From Buxus sempervirens (lineage: Eukaryota; Streptophyta; Magnoliopsida; Buxales; Buxaceae): a stretch of 64,000 bases of DNA. The first letter of the stretch is position 1, and each line of letters starts with the position of its first letter. A program made the position numbers and the translations under genes. The DNA lies in contig OX387192.1 of assembly GCA_947561395.2 (NCBI GenBank), positions 6,918,221-6,982,220 on the forward strand, read 5' to 3'. Below are positions 12,633-25,584 of the stretch, piece by piece. A model generated the notes under the pieces. That model saw nothing but the letters and a program-made list of their open reading frames with translations, had not been told where the DNA came from and did no database searches.

Positions 12633-14006
12633 TGGTGACTGTCGTACACAACCAAAGATAAACCACTACTTAAAAATATGCATATAGCAAGGTGAGTAGG
12701 GATCGTTCCACCGAGAGTTTCTATCTCTTCTTATGCTTTAGAAAACAGAATTAAGAGGGGGTTTTGTCACAATGAGATCAGAAAATAACAGATTACTAAA
12801 AACTTTAATAAATCAATCAAGAAAACAAACCTTGGTCTAAGTTAACATCCACCATCGGAATATCAAAGCTGATCATAGATGCTAGAATATATCAATTCAT
12901 ACATTAAACATTCACCCTTGGAAATACTTTCCAAACTCTTTCAATTATAGATAATCAGAAAACAAGCGATCTAATTAACCCTAACTACTAAACAACCTCA
13001 CACAAGCGGTAAAGATTTAATCCAGCAGCAGCTTTAGGGACAAGGAAGATTGATGAATCTAAACAATACAATCACAAGCGGCTGTATTTAATCTAGCAGA
13101 AAATTCTTCCTAAAGTCTAACAATTCCTGACGCAGCAAATTATTAAACCTCAGTTGCTTCACAGATTAGAGGGATCAAACAATTACGGATTTGATATCTA
13201 GCCTAGCAATAAATTGCAACGAATAATAAACTAGTAGGCCTCCTAGCAATTAGACGGAACAATCATGAGAATAAACATAGAAGAATATCAATGCTCAAGT
13301 ATAAACTGAACAATTAAAACATTAAGATCTCACAGCTTTATTAATTCCGAGGTTTCAGCCTCCTTTGACCAAGAATAAACGTTTAGCCACACATGGCCAT
13401 AAATCACAAACTCAGAAGAAGAAGAAAGGGAGAAGAAGAAGAAGAGAAAAGAGGACGCCCAGAACTCAGAAAAACTCCCTTTTTAAAGAGAAAAATCATG
13501 AACTTTCCTTCCAAGCCTCCTTAGGAAGAGAGAACTCCCTTTCCTAGTATATCCACGACTTTCCAAGTCCAAAAACGACCTAATCTCTTTAATTAGAAAC
13601 CCTTAAAACTCTCCCTAAAAACTAGAAGAAGATCCCCAAGAAAAAGGAAATAAATCCGCAAAGTTCGGAATTTTATAACAGGTTTTTCTTCTTGATCGTT
13701 CGAACGCTCAGCGAACGGTCAGCGAACGCTGCTCTCGGGTTTCTCTGTAGAACACCAACGTTCGAACGTTAATCGAACGTTCAGCGAACGGTGAACATAT
13801 CTTCTTCAATTTGACTCCGATTTTTACGTCGTTTGAACCATGACTTCTATAATCACCAAGAGTATCTAATTAGCTTCATTTTTCCCACATGCTGCCAATT
13901 GTCACCTAAATCAAAATATGAGCATAATCAGTGTATTTAGGCACAAAAGTAAATTCAAAAGGTTACACATTAGTAGAGAAAAATATAACAAATTGAGTTC
14001 TTATCA
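12633..14006 (-). mobile_element. Element B 5' LTR
   Basis: 1,374 bp with the same features as the copy at 4331-5704, including the AGAAGA microsatellite and the CGAACG cluster (13697-13794). One mismatch was found between the two copies by eye. On the minus strand this is the upstream LTR, and its primer site lies at 12610-12630. Confidence 0.92.
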
Positions 14007-14011
14007 AACCC

Positions 14012-14455
14012 CCTGAATTGGCTTTGCTAGCAGCCGCCCCCTCCTCCTGCGCTTATACCCGATTACGGCTATAAGACCAGGACAGGCTGGTCCTGTGAGC
14101 CCTGTCAGTTTTCTTTTTACTTTTTGTTTCCTTTTTTGAGGATTATCTGTTGTCGCTTTCGGCCTGTCGGCCGATTTTATAATAAAGGATTTGTGTGCCA
14201 TTAGTTGCTTTCGCTTTCAAACACTTACAAGAACCCAAACGAAGACCGAACCCCTAGTCTTCATATCATCGCCTGACCGATTCTATTACAGGTGACTTGC
14301 AGTACAACTGAACCGACCCCGGTTTAGATCTGGAACAGGTGCCCGGGGTCAGGGCTCGACCCGAAATCATTGTATCAAACGATACTGGCACGCCCGCGTA
14401 GAGACACATTATCAACACCGACACGTGTCCACAGCGGCCCAATTTCGGAGCAACA
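14012..14455 (+). mobile_element. Element A 5' LTR, part 2
   Basis: Continues the A LTR after the second AACCC of the B target duplication. It aligns with 29479-29925 and ends AACA, followed by TCCCT and the primer site. The small minus-strand frames at 14004-14201 and 14266-14544 lie in LTR sequence and have no homology I recognise. Confidence 0.9.
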
Positions 14456-14460
14456 TCCCT

Positions 14461-14480
14461 TTTTGGCACGCCCGGTGGGA
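14461..14480 (+). promoter_or_regulatory. Element A primer-binding site (candidate)
   Basis: TTTTGGCACGCCCGGTGGGA lies five bases inside the LTR end. GGCACGCCCxGTGGGA-type words occur at this place in Tat-lineage elements. The tRNA species was not determined. Confidence 0.6.
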
Positions 14481-14504
14481 TCATTAGCCTTTGAAAGAGC
14501 ACTA

Positions 14505-16422
14505 ATGGCGGCAAGAAGAAGTACTCGGCATGCTGAAAATGCAACGCCAGAGGAACCTACCGAATCTCAAGTAAATCCTCTTTATGCTTTAGAAGTCCCG
14601 TAAGAAGGACCTTCGAGTTCTCAACCGGATCTTAATGAACGACTTATCCAGGCCATACAAGGTCTTAGCCAGCAAATGGCAGGCCTTGGTCAAGATATTT
14701 AACAAAATTTCTTCTGATAATGGTAGAATCCTAGCGGTTTTACAGGAAGGTTTCTCCACAATGGCAAGACCGGCTATGATGGCCGAGCAAGCCGAAACAT
14801 CGGCTACTGGTTCGAATGCTCATGAAAGGATAAATATCCCGGAGCAACCACCACCCATGAACTTGGGCGGAAATGGCCGAAATGAACCGGCCAACACCAC
14901 TGCTTTTAGGGGAGAAATACCCCCTGGTATCCCAATTCCTCCTAATGTGCCTCCGATCGAGGTACGCCCAGTGGGGCAAAGGGAAGCACAGGAAAACCAT
15001 AGAGAAGATATTGGGGTAAGAAATATGACTGTAAACGGTAATTACATTCAAAATGTAATTCAAGAGATGATCGAAGATCAATATCACCGACGAATGACTA
15101 GGCCAGTTTATCGGAAACCTTACCCATGCTGGATTGACCAGCAGTTCGAATTTCCTAGGGGATACAAGATTCCTGAATTCACTTTGTTTTCAGGAGAAGG
15201 TCAACAGTCTACCATTAAACATATTGGCCGATTTACGGTTCAATGTAGAGAGGCGTCCGGTAATGATTTCCTCAGACTCAGACTATTTGGAAATTCATTG
15301 ATCGGACAGGCCTTTACGTGGTACATTACATTACCGACCAATTCTGTTACAAATTGGGCAATGATGGAAGAGAAATTCCACTCCCAATTTTATCGAACAG
15401 AACCCGAAGTAACCATGGTTGATCTTGCTCGGTTAAGACAGCAACCAGGGGAATCGGCCGATAAGTACATCGCTCGCTTTAAATATATGAAAAACAAATG
15501 CCGAATTCTTTTACCAGAATTGGAATTTGCAAATTTGGCCTTGAACGGACTACACTTTGAACTTCGAAAGAAATTCGAAGGTGAACAGTTCGAGGACTGA
15601 TTCGAGTTGTTGGCCAGAGCAACCAAATATGAATGGCTGTTACAGGAAGACAACGAAAAGAAAGCCTCATCTTACGGGTCTTATTACAGGGACCCGAACT
15701 TTGAATACGGAGTCGTGGAAGTCGTGGGAAAACAATCAATTACCTGTCCGATTCTTATCAGAAAAACCAAGGATACAAAACCGACAAAAGAGACAAATAC
15801 TTTTAGCCGAAATTATTCCTTTGACATAAATAAGACAGCCGAAGTATTTGAATACCTTCTAAAACATGGATTCTTCAGACTAACCAAAGACCATCCTTTT
15901 ATCCCAGCCAATGTAGAGGCTAAGGGTAAATCTTGTAAATGGCACGGAGTGAAAACTCACGAAACTAATGAATGTACTGTGCTTCGCAATGTGATACAGG
16001 AGAATATTGATAAAGGACTCCTGAAATTTGCAGAGGTAGACAAAGGGAAGATGCAGGTTGACACACAACCATTCCCTAAAAAGGTATCGGCGAATATGGT
16101 CACCATTGGTTTGCCAAAACGCACTCCAGCAGTTAAAGTCGACCTGGATGGATCATCGTCAGAGAAATGGGAGAAAAGAACACAACCAGTTCAGAACCAG
16201 GTGAATTTGCGACCCACAAACTATTGGAGGTATCCACCCACACAAGGACGATCATGGCGTCAAGAAAGGAGAGGTGAAATCTGGGGTGAATGGTGGCATA
16301 AGTCCAAGCGCGAACCCAGGATGGAAGAAAACAGAAAGCGAGATCCTAACGAGATGATAACAAAGAAATTGGTTTCAGCTCCTTCTGAATTATCTTTCAA
16401 TCAAGTTGCAACCAGAAAGTGA
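14505..16422 (+). pseudogene. Element A gag, disrupted
   Basis: Capsid gene of the Retand-type element. An initial frame opens at ATG 14505 and meets TAA at 14601-14603. The reading then has to change frame near 14700 into the main gag frame (open from 14635). That frame carries TGA at 15598-15600 and ends at 16420-16422. A retrotransposon gag domain is visible around 15150-15590 (KYIARFKYMKNKC). A C-x2-H/H-x4-C cluster at 15935-15976 (CKWHGVKTHETNEC) is the zinc-like motif of Retand gag. The tail up to 16983 still reads as gag/pol linker with further stops, including the basic stretch RRWQQQQAKRRYQ. Several lesions are C-to-T type, as expected from decay of methylated cytosines. Confidence 0.85.
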
Positions 16423-16983
16423 CCGGAAACAGTTGCTAAATCCTCAGAGGATTCTTCCTTTAATGAGGATGCATCATGCAAAATCCCGAAGAAAATAGAA
16501 GTATCACCAGATCACCTTTGCCAAGAGTGCAGGCAAAAAGTGATAACAGGATACTAACATACTCAGTATAACAAAGGAAAATCCGTTAAGTATGAAGATG
16601 CACGCCATACTCAGGGGGGCAAGAGACCACTCTACTTAACTTATGGAAGACAAGTAGGCTCGCCGACAAGGACGGCAGCCACGTATAGCTCAGCTTGGGA
16701 AAGCGGCTATATGACCGATGAACAATATATGATGGTAAACAGGGTTAAGCCCAGGATGGTAAAACCCCCTATTATTCGATATGGTCACTAGAAAAGATTG
16801 ACTCATCCTAAATTTCCTTTCTATGCATAGGGAAATGTCGCAGAATTAACCAGAACGCAGAAGCGACGTTGGCAGCAACAGCAAGCTAAGAGACGATATC
16901 AAGAACAGAGTACTAGATCTTCCGAGCCGTATTGGTCATCTAGGTTTGTCGCCAAAAGGCGCACTCCAAAACCACAAAAGCTC

Positions 16984-18099
16984 GTGAGGATCCCATTACC
17001 CGATTCATCAGTTGCTCCAGATACTGCGCCCGATCATAGTTCCAATGCGGTAACTAAAAGGCTGGTTTCAGACGAGGATCTAACGGACAATTTCGCCGGA
17101 GGGGAAGGAGAACAGTTGTTAGTTGAACAATTGTTAACTGAATATAGCAGGATGTCGACTCCCTCTACGGTAGAAATAACCGAGGAATTGACACTCGAAA
17201 CCCCAAAGGATGAGATCAGTGAATCACTAGGTCAACTCCCTTTGAGTGCTGATGCATCAATAGCCGAAATTTGTTTCGGCCGGATGCCCCCAATACCACT
17301 TGATTCTCATATGGTCCTCACTTTACCCATGACTTTCAGGGCAAGCGTGAATTTGCCACGGTTAGAAGAGATCAATGAGGAAGAAGACCCAGTAGCTTTG
17401 TATGTGATCGATCCGGAACACCTTGAGGGAGAGAAAAAAGACCAGAAACCGGCCGATGGTGACCAAATTGGTCCGGTTGAAGAGGTATGTTTTGTTGAAC
17501 CATCCTTAGCCATGACTCAACATCTTAAACCTTTATTTATAAAGGCATGCATGAATGGGATCCCTATCAATAGAATTCTAATTGATAATGGGGCAGCAAT
17601 AAATTTCATCCCGATCTCCACACTGAAGAAGCTAGATAAGTCTTATTCGGATTTAATTCCTTCAGAAATCACTGTTACTAACTTTGCAGGGGGTATTACA
17701 GGAACTAGAGGAATCCTCCCAATCGAACTAACGGTTGGGGCACGGCAATCTCTTACGGCATTCTTCGTGATTGAATCATCGGCCGGATACAACGCATTGC
17801 TGGGAAGAGATTGGATCCATTCGAATAGATGTGTACCATCTTCTTTACACCAATCATTGCTGTTTTGGAAAGATGGCAAAATCGAAGAAGTAAAAGCCGA
17901 CAAGCGGCCATTTGCTGTAGATTCCAATGCCGCACATGCATCCCTTTATAACGAAGGGGTAAAACCAATTTCATTTAGTGGATATGACAATAATGGGCAG
18001 CCGATCGCTTCAAGTTCGGCTATACTGCAAACGGCGCAACAACGGCTTATAGAGATAGCCAGAGTCGCCGAACTCAAAGAACTACCAAATGATGGTTGA
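16984..18099 (+). pseudogene. Element A aspartic protease region
   Basis: Open 371-codon block in the gag frame. The N-terminal part is acidic linker. The retropepsin fold follows, with active site ILIDNGAAINFIP at about 17575-17610 and the second hallmark ALLGRDWIH near 17795. DNG replaces the usual D-T/S-G; Tat elements often vary at this place. The block starts without a convincing start codon and was read as part of a longer polyprotein. The reading frame changes before RT (frame 1 to frame 2 between 18099 and 18191), by a lesion or an ancestral boundary. Confidence 0.85.
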
Positions 18100-18190
18100 A
18101 CCATCAGAAGTTACAAAAGCCGTCTTAAGAAAGATGACGGCTTACATGCAGGAAGAAAAGGTAGGGAAATTGCAATAATATCAGGAATGG

Positions 18191-19756
18191 TTGGGAAACG
18201 GCGATATAATGGTGAACTTGGCCGAATTCATCAATGAACAAGATGATGAAAGAATACAAGATCAGGATGAGATTACTCTCGCCGATCTGCAAGCAGCACC
18301 AGCCAAGCTAGAAGACCTGAAGGTAGACACCCAAGATCCATTAGAAGAAATCAACCTAGGGACAGAAGCGGAACGAAAGCCTGTTTTCATAAGCAAGTTA
18401 CTACCACCTTCGATCAGACAAGAAATGAAACAATTGTTGGCCGAATATTCGGACTGTTTTGCCTGGACTTACCAAGAGATGCCAAGGTTGGATCGAAAAA
18501 TGGTAGAACACAGGCTCCCTATCAAGCCAGAATTTAGAACATTCAGACAGCCTTCAAGGAGGATGGGTGACGATGTGATATGTAAAGTAAAGGTTGAAAT
18601 AGAACGGCTTTTATCAGCCGGGTTCATTAGGCCAATACGGTACGCCGATTGACTTTCAAACGTTGTACCTGTAATCAAGAAGAATGGTCAAATTATGGTA
18701 TGTATTGACTTCCGCAATCTAAATTCTGCAACACCCAAGGACGAATATCCAATGCCGATTGCTAATCTCTTAGTTGATAACGCATCACGGCATAAGTTTT
18801 TGTCATTTATGGACGGCCACTCCGGTTATAATCAAATTTTTATTGCTGAAGATGATGTAGCTAAAACGGCATTTCGTTGTCCGTGAGCATTAGGGACTTA
18901 CTATTGGGTAGTTATGCCCTTCGGGTTGAAAAATGCTGGTGCAACATATCAAAGGGCAATGAATCTTATATTCCCTAATATGATCGGTCAAATACTTGAG
19001 ATATACATTGACGATGTGATAATAAAATCTCAGACCGAAACGGACCACTTGCAACATTTAAAGCGAGTTTTTGAGCGACTTCGAAAGTACAGTTTGAAAA
19101 TGAACCCATTAAAATGTGCTTTTGGTGTATCAGCCGGAAATTTCCTAGGCTTTCTCGTGCACCAAAGAGGAATAGAGGTTGACAAAAATAAGGCAAAGTC
19201 GGTCATAGAAGCCAAGCCACCGGTCAATAAGAAACAGCTGCAAAGATTGCTCGGCCAAGTGAATTTCTTGAGGAGATTCATTTCAAACCTGGCCAAAAAG
19301 ATCAAAGTTCTATCTCCATTGCTAAAGATCAAGGATACTGAAGAATTCATTTGGAATGAGGAACACCAAGCCGCTTTTGAAAGCATTAAGCAATATTTGG
19401 TAATAACACCGGTCTTAGTGCCACCTTCAAAAGAACGGCCACTAAAGCTTTACATAGCGGCTGCGAACGATTCAATTGGAGTCTTGCTGGCGCAAGAGAA
19501 TGACCAGGGGTTTGAGCAGGCCATTTATTATCTTAGCAGATTTCTTACTCCGGTAGAAGAAAGGTACACTAATCTGGAGAAGTTGTGTCTCACACTTTAC
19601 TATGCGGCTACCAAATTGCGACATTATCTCCTTTCGGCCAGAGAGATTTTTGTCATAGCAGCCACTAACGTGGTTAAGTATATGCTCACTCGACCCACGG
19701 TGAGTGGCAGACTCGGGAAATGGACTCTAACCCTGATGGAGTTTGACTTCAAATAA
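18191..19756 (+). pseudogene. Element A reverse transcriptase and RNase H, with internal stops
   Basis: All pieces lie in one frame. The RT N-terminal region is at 18360-18652. RT blocks follow at 18695-18886 (VCIDFRNLNSATPKDEYPMP) and from 18914 (MPFGLKNAGATYQRAM), with catalytic YIDD at 19003-19014. The connected RNase H domain extends to 19756 (SRFLTPVEERYTNLEKLCL). Stops at 18650-18652, 18884-18886 and 19754-19756 break it, so no active enzyme is expected. Confidence 0.9.
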
Positions 19757-19786
19757 GTACCACAGAAAGCGGTAAAAGGGCAAGCA

Positions 19787-20362
19787 TTGGCTGATTTTTT
19801 GGCCGATCATCCATCTAGTGTACAAGAAAAAGAACTTGATATCCCAGTATTTCATGCCAGTTTTTGCTATGCTGAATTCCAACCTTGGACACTAGAATTT
19901 GATGGTTCAAAAACAGAATTCGCTTCTGGGATCGGAGTAGTAATAACTTCACCAACCGGTGATAAGCACGAACATGCATTTCAGCTCGAAGAATTGTCTA
20001 CGAATAATCAAGCAGAGTTTGAAGCTACGATTATAGGGTTGGAAATTTTATGGGAAATGGGTGCTCGAGCGGTCAATATTGTTGGGGATTCCCAGCTCGT
20101 CTTGAAGCAAATGGAGGGCATATATAACTGCAATAGTGAGTCATTAGTACTCTTGCTGCGAAGGGCGAGATTCTTGGCCCAGCAGTTCAATAGAATTGAA
20201 TTTAAACATCGGCCAAGGAAGGAAAATTACCAAGCTAATGAATTGGCCCAGTTGGCGTCCGGACTCAGGCTACGCGATCCAGTTAGAACGGTGACCGTAC
20301 AATCTCTCCCCAATTCCGAGAAAAGACCATTTTTGGTGGATTCACTAGCATGCTATAATTAG
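19787..20362 (+). pseudogene. Element A second (archaeal-type) RNase H
   Basis: In frame with RT after the stop at 19754. LEFDGSK near 19890, the NNQAEFEA region near 20005 and GDSQLV near 20085 carry the acidic residues of an RNase HI fold. A second RNase H between the RT-linked one and integrase marks the Tat/Ogre/Retand group. It ends at TAG 20360-20362, beyond which the same frame continues into integrase. Confidence 0.85.
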
Positions 20363-20416
20363 ACAATACAACAAGATTGGAGAGGTGAAATCTGGGGGTA
20401 TTTTAAAGATCCTACT

Positions 20417-21664
20417 ATGAAGACTAGCAGATCAACCAAAAGAAAAGCCGCCAACTATTTCATCCTGGGCGGCGAGTTATACAAAAAGAGTATTGATGAC
20501 ATCCCACTTAGATGTGTCAACCCTACAGAAGCCATGTTAGTAATGGCTGAAGTACATGAAGGGGTCTGTGGCGCACACCAAGCTGGAATCAAGATGCGAT
20601 GGTTATTACGTCGGCATGGTTATTACTGGCCTTCAATTTTGAAAGATTGCCAAACATTTGCCACGGAGTGTCAAGAATGTCAAAAACATGGACCAGTTCA
20701 AAGGGTACCAGCATTCGAGTTACAACCAATAGTCAAACCATGGCCCTTCAGAGGATGGGCAATGGATTTAATTGGAAAGGTGTATCCTCCTTCATCTGGG
20801 CTACATAATTTCATCATAGTAGCTACCGATTACTTCACCAAATGGGTGAAAGCCAAACCTTTGAAAAATGTGGAATAATCGGATGTGATCGAGTTTATCA
20901 GGGAGCAGATAATTCACAGATACAGCATCCCAGAAACCATCACAACCGATTCCGGCACCGTTTTTGTGGGACAAGAAATGATTGAATTTGCCAAAACATA
21001 TGGCATAAGAATGATTCAATCGACACCTTATTACACACAGGCAAATGGGCAGGCTGAAGCAACCAATAAGGTGTTGAAGAATATTCTGAGAAAGATGATT
21101 GAAGATAAGCCAAGAAGTTGGCATAAACTTCTATCTGAAGCATTGTGGGTGTATCATACGTCTTACAAGACGTCTATTGGAACTACCCCTTTTGCCTTAA
21201 TCTTCGGCCATGAGGCAGTTATTCCAGTGGAGATCACGGTCAAATCTTTGAGGGTGGCTATTCAAAATAATTTCACTCCCAAGGATTACACGGAAGCAAT
21301 GTTAGTTGAGCTAGAGGACTTGGGAGAAATGAGGAGGCTAGCCCTAGACCAACAGACGGCACTTAAACAAAGAATTGCTAGATCGTATAACCGCCGAGTG
21401 AAACACAAGTCATTTGCTCAAGGGGATCTAGTGTGGAAAACCCTTCTGCCGATAGGAAAGAAGGACTCCTTATACGGAAAGTGGTCACCTACATGGGAAG
21501 GACCACTGCAAGTCAACAAAGTATTGCCTGGGGGGGCATACCATATACAGTCATTAGATGGCCAAGAAAAGAAGATTATCAACGGCCAGTTTTTGAAACG
21601 GTATTTTCCTACTCTATGGGAAAGTCGCGAAATCGATAACCAACCTGAGGAAAATCAGGAATAA
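20417..21664 (+). pseudogene. Element A integrase, with internal stop
   Basis: HHCC zinc domain at about 20555-20695 (H-x3-H, C-x2-C). The catalytic core has the first Asp in MDLIGK near 20768, the second in TDSGTVF near 20948 and the Glu in NGQAEATN near 21050. A C-terminal domain follows, with a WEGPLQV motif near 21500. TAA at 20876-20878 splits the core between the first and second catalytic residues. The frame closes at 21662-21664. Confidence 0.9.
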
Positions 21665-22486
21665 AATAAATACCTACTACTCGGTACCCACAACGCCAAA
21701 TAAATGGCATTGTCAAATCGAAGCGCCAACAGTATACGGTGCAGATTAGACTGAAATAGAAGATCTCTTCGAGATTCGCTCAAACCCATTGATCTTCCTC
21801 TGAACGTTCGGTCTATAAATACTAAAGGTGATGTTCGCCATTCTTTCAAGAAAAGGAAGCTAAATAGTATGAAGGAAAAGAAATGGCGAGTGATCAAAGG
21901 CCGACTACGGGCTAAGGAGATGATTGAAGAAGGAGTCGACAAAGCCAATTACTTCATAGGAATGGGCGGAATTGGAAAAGGCGGCTCTACTCTTGCTGAC
22001 CCCATCACAGTAGGCCTTCTCCCACCGAGGTCTGTGTAGAGACGAGAGTTCTCTTCTCCGACCAACATTTACGCCGGTCGGAGTATTCGCCATTCCTCCC
22101 TCTTTCCTTTTGTCCCTTTGATTGAACTGCCCCTCGCTCACGCCATCCATATTGGCGTGTGGAGCAATTTCAGGGACATACCGGCCCCGGCTGAAACATC
22201 TGGCCTTGGTTGTATGAAAGAGCCAGAAGAGCTCGGCTTTGGTTGTATGAAAGATCAATGTTGAAATAAATACATTTTGATTGTTCTTGTTTCAAGTTTT
22301 AGTTTTTCTGTAGCGAGCAGTTGATATGAAATAAAACGAGTATGTTATGCATCTAAGAATATGCAAGAAACTACCGTTCAAATAAAGAAGCCGAGAAACC
22401 GGCTAAATAATAAGTTTAAAATGACAACCACATGGCATTACAACCAAAGAGTTAATACCGAACAAACAGTATATTGTTTAAGGAAC
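21665..22486. other. Spacer between integrase and antisense gene 1
   Basis: Non-coding part of element A. It contains the short direct repeat TTTGGTTGTATGAAAGA-like (near 22206 and 22240). Open frames on either strand here (for example 21905-22258 minus) have no recognised domain. Confidence 0.5.
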
Positions 22487-25248
22487 TTACCCTTCAAACC
22501 AAGTTTTAAATCGGGCATGATCATACTGCGCCCGCTCCAACAAGAACTGCATCTCAGTCCGGCGTATCTCCACCTCCCTTTCATCTTTCATGTGCTCCTC
22601 CAAGCGATGACGGCTTGACTTGATCAGCATCCACTGAGCCTTAATAGATTCTTTAAGACGTTGTTCCTCAGATCGAAGTCGAGATAATTCGGCCGGAGCA
22701 GCTGCCGATGGACTACCATCAATAGAGGCCTGATCGAGAGAATTGGCACATAGAGTCCGCCTCAAAGCTTCCAGCTGACGATGATGACTGAATACCTCAC
22801 GAATTTCTCGGCGAAAGTCGGAGCATCTCATATTGACAAAACGAAGAAAGTCCATAGCTTCTCTTAGCTGCGGCACGGCGCTATAAAATCCGAGCATAGA
22901 CATTAGCTGACCTTCGGCCATAGGATCCCCATGAGAATTCGTCACCACAGCTTGACATATTAACAATTGGATTTTAGCCAGTTCATCATCAGAAAGATCT
23001 TCAAGTCGACGAAGAACAAAAGAGTGGAGTTCATCCCGACTGTCAAAACCTGGAAGAAATGCTGAACGAAGATCATAGAATTCTGGAGATGCAAGACAAC
23101 GGTCTACCTCCGTGAAACATGATCTGACGAATCCAAAGCAAGTGCCAAGAAGGGGTCTAAAATTATCTTCATCGGCCACAGGGATTTTTTTCTCAGAAGG
23201 TAATTCATCAGAAGATGAATCCGGTAAAGAAGTGCCAGGGAAAGTGGACAGGCCGGCTTCATCAAGGCCAGGACAAGGGATGAGAGGAACCTGCTTAGAC
23301 GCACTAGGCGATGGATCGGCCAGGGAGGTGACAAGGTTCGTTGAAGGACGTGATGGAGGGCTAACATAATAGAGTGCATGGGGAGGAGTCGGCATGGGAG
23401 ACGATCGACCACTACTTCCAGAACCAACGGGAGGCCCATGCTGAGGGCGAGATAAATCAATATCTTCCTCCTCATCCGAAGAATCATCAGCCACAGTGAT
23501 ATGTTCATCCGGGTGCTGAACCCGAAATCGCATACTGGATTGAGTGACATAAGCACGGCTACTGGATATCCCGCTGATCTTCCGCTTCTTCAATGGCGAG
23601 GTTTTGGAAGAAAGGTTACTCCGACTGGCAGTAGCCTTCGAAGGTTGCCTCCAACAGACGGTGACCGTAGGTGTCATCTGGGCTTTCTTTTTCTTGCTTT
23701 TTTCACTGGTCGACCGACGACCATCTAGTGGATGTTGAGAAGATCAGAATCAACGGAATATAAGAAAATAAAGTCGCAAGAAGGTAAGAGAGAGTTACCT
23801 GAGTAGTGAGCCTCATAATGCCCACGGAGTTTCCCTATACTCACAACATCGGCCGCCGTCGGCCGAAAAAGCGCAGTATACGACTCCAGATCAAGTCTGA
23901 CAAAGTTAGGATAAATTCGTGCCCACCATCTCCGAAAGGAAGGTTCGGCCGAGGATTCTCGAGGAAGAGGATAATTGCGGAAACGGTCAGAAAGGTCACG
24001 AAACCGACGGTTAGCTAACGACATATAGCTGGGATTGAGGACTGACCGAGAGTCATCATTGGTAAATGAGAATAAGACAAGAGGAATGTCTTAGCCATAT
24101 CCAAGTTGCCGGCTGAAAAAATTCGGCAGATAAATTTCTACTCCTTCTCTTCTGGAGGTAGCAGGAGCATCCCGGTTATGCAAGCCAAAAGGGAGTTCCC
24201 GTGTAATGAGAAAACTAGCCATAGCACGTCGACGAGCCTCAAGAGAAGAATTAATGGCAGAATAAAGAGGGGACCCATGGAATTTCTCTAAGGAAAAGCA
24301 ATGAAATAAGGGTAGATTTGCTTCCTGTATACCCACAAGAAAGAAATCAAGAACAGCTCTAAAAGACAATTGCTTGGGCGTCGCGTTAAACCAACGACGA
24401 TCGGCATAGTAATAATCGGGAAAAGGATTATCTACAGCTTCACAGAAGAAGCCGGGGAAGTATTCATAGAACCAAAATTGTAAAAACCAGAGAGGGCCAC
24501 AAGCGACCCCTAATCGGCCAGAAGATAGACTATGTAGACCACGATAGACCTGGCTGAGAAAGAAGGGAGCTAAAGCCAGACGGCGACCCTGAGCGAGGGC
24601 CACCGCAATACCGGCAAACTCCTTTACCATCTGAGCAAATGGGTCACAACAGAAAAAATGGCAAAGGAGGAACAGCAAAAAAGAACAATGCTCTTGAAAG
24701 GGAGGAGTATCATCATCTAAAACATGCTCGGCATGAACAAAGGTGCCAAAAGCAGAAGCATGGACGGTACTAAAAACAGAAGATGGGAAAAGAGATAAAC
24801 TGGAATCTATTTCCTCTCCAAGAACCAAAAGGCCAGTAATACAACAGATGTCCAGGAATGTGGGAGTCATAGGACCATGATGGAAAGAGAAGGTGTTGGA
24901 ACCCCGACACCAGAAAAACGAGACCACCCCAAGCAAGAAGGGATTGAAGGGAATGTAGAAGGTGGAGTAAAAGATTATCTCCGCCAACCCAAGCCTAACC
25001 CAGGTTTCCATGTGATAAGGCCGTAGCCTGTCAACCCGCTTGTTCCACTCAGGAGAAAGCTTAGGCCAAGAACGAGGAAGCAGAATCAGAGAACCCCACT
25101 TCACGTTGTCATGAGCACCGATTAAATGATAAGAAGAACGCATAACGGTGGGGGCCTCTGCAGTTTCTACATCAAAGCATGGACCGAGAACATGTCCGTC
25201 TTCGCCATCAACAAACAGGTTCAAATCATTAGGGTTTTCGTCCGCCAT
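22487..25248 (-). CDS. Antisense gene 1 of element A: plant mobile domain protein with a 74-bp intron
   Basis: Exon 1 runs 25248-23799 and exon 2 runs 23724-22487. The intron 23798-23725 has a CAG|GTAACT donor and a CACTAG| acceptor. Splicing in phase 1 joins the two frames exactly, giving about 895 codons. Exon 1 carries a plant-mobile-domain (PMD, MAIN/aminotransferase-like) region: the WPKLSPEW start, the FWCRGSNTFSF-HHGPMTPT-LDICCITGL core, and GPLWFLQFWFYEYFP. Exon 2 has lysine-rich nuclear-localisation-like stretches (SEKSKKKKAQ, PLKKRKI), an acidic Ser-rich linker, and a C-terminal region likely to form coiled coil (about 22500-22760). A single in-frame TAA at 24091-24093 interrupts it. 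Met at 25248 (MADENPNDLN) was chosen over one at 25401 because PMD homology begins just after it. PMD genes captured by Tat elements are known; a function for the element is not established. Confidence 0.75.
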
Positions 25249-25584
25249 GATCAGTATCAGAAAAGCTTGTAGATATGAGGAAGACAAAGCACAATAGAAA
25301 AAAAACGTCTGCCGATAGAGAAAAGATTTGTAATGATTCGAACTATCGGGAAGGGCTTTGATAAGACTGCTGTCTTCCCGAAAAAAGTGTTGATGGTACA
25401 ATTGCCTTCCCGAAGAAATCGAAACAGCGGTTGAATATCTTCTCGAATAAAGCGTTTTTAAAAGTAAAGATCATACTGACGAATCAATTTGAAAAGATAA
25501 GTTTTGTCAAAAAAGGGGCCGATTCTGATGGCCATGATAGCTGGCACATGGATTTCAAAAAAGGATTTGAATTCATTAAACACT

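Larger units (their letters stand above)
4331..14006 (-). mobile_element. Element B: Athila-type Ty3/gypsy retrotransposon, nearly intact
   Basis: A 9,676-bp element on the minus strand, inserted in the 5' LTR of element A with a perfect 5-bp target duplication AACCC (4326-4330 and 14007-14011). Both LTRs are 1,374 bp and match at a constant offset of 8,302; the only mismatch I found is T at 5695 against G at 13997. It has a tRNA-Asp-type primer site, one uninterrupted 1,796-residue gag-pol frame, three AAGTGTGGGGG tracts and no visible env-like gene. Near-identical LTRs and an open polyprotein indicate a very recent insertion. Confidence 0.95.

Noticed and set aside
7913-12655. Smaller frames overlapping element B gag-pol (for example 7913-8233, 9288-9536, 11369-11635)
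   Set aside because: Shadows of the 1,796-codon polyprotein.
23104-23556. 150-codon minus-strand frame overlapping antisense gene 1
   Set aside because: Out of frame with the spliced plant-mobile-domain gene, which explains the region better.
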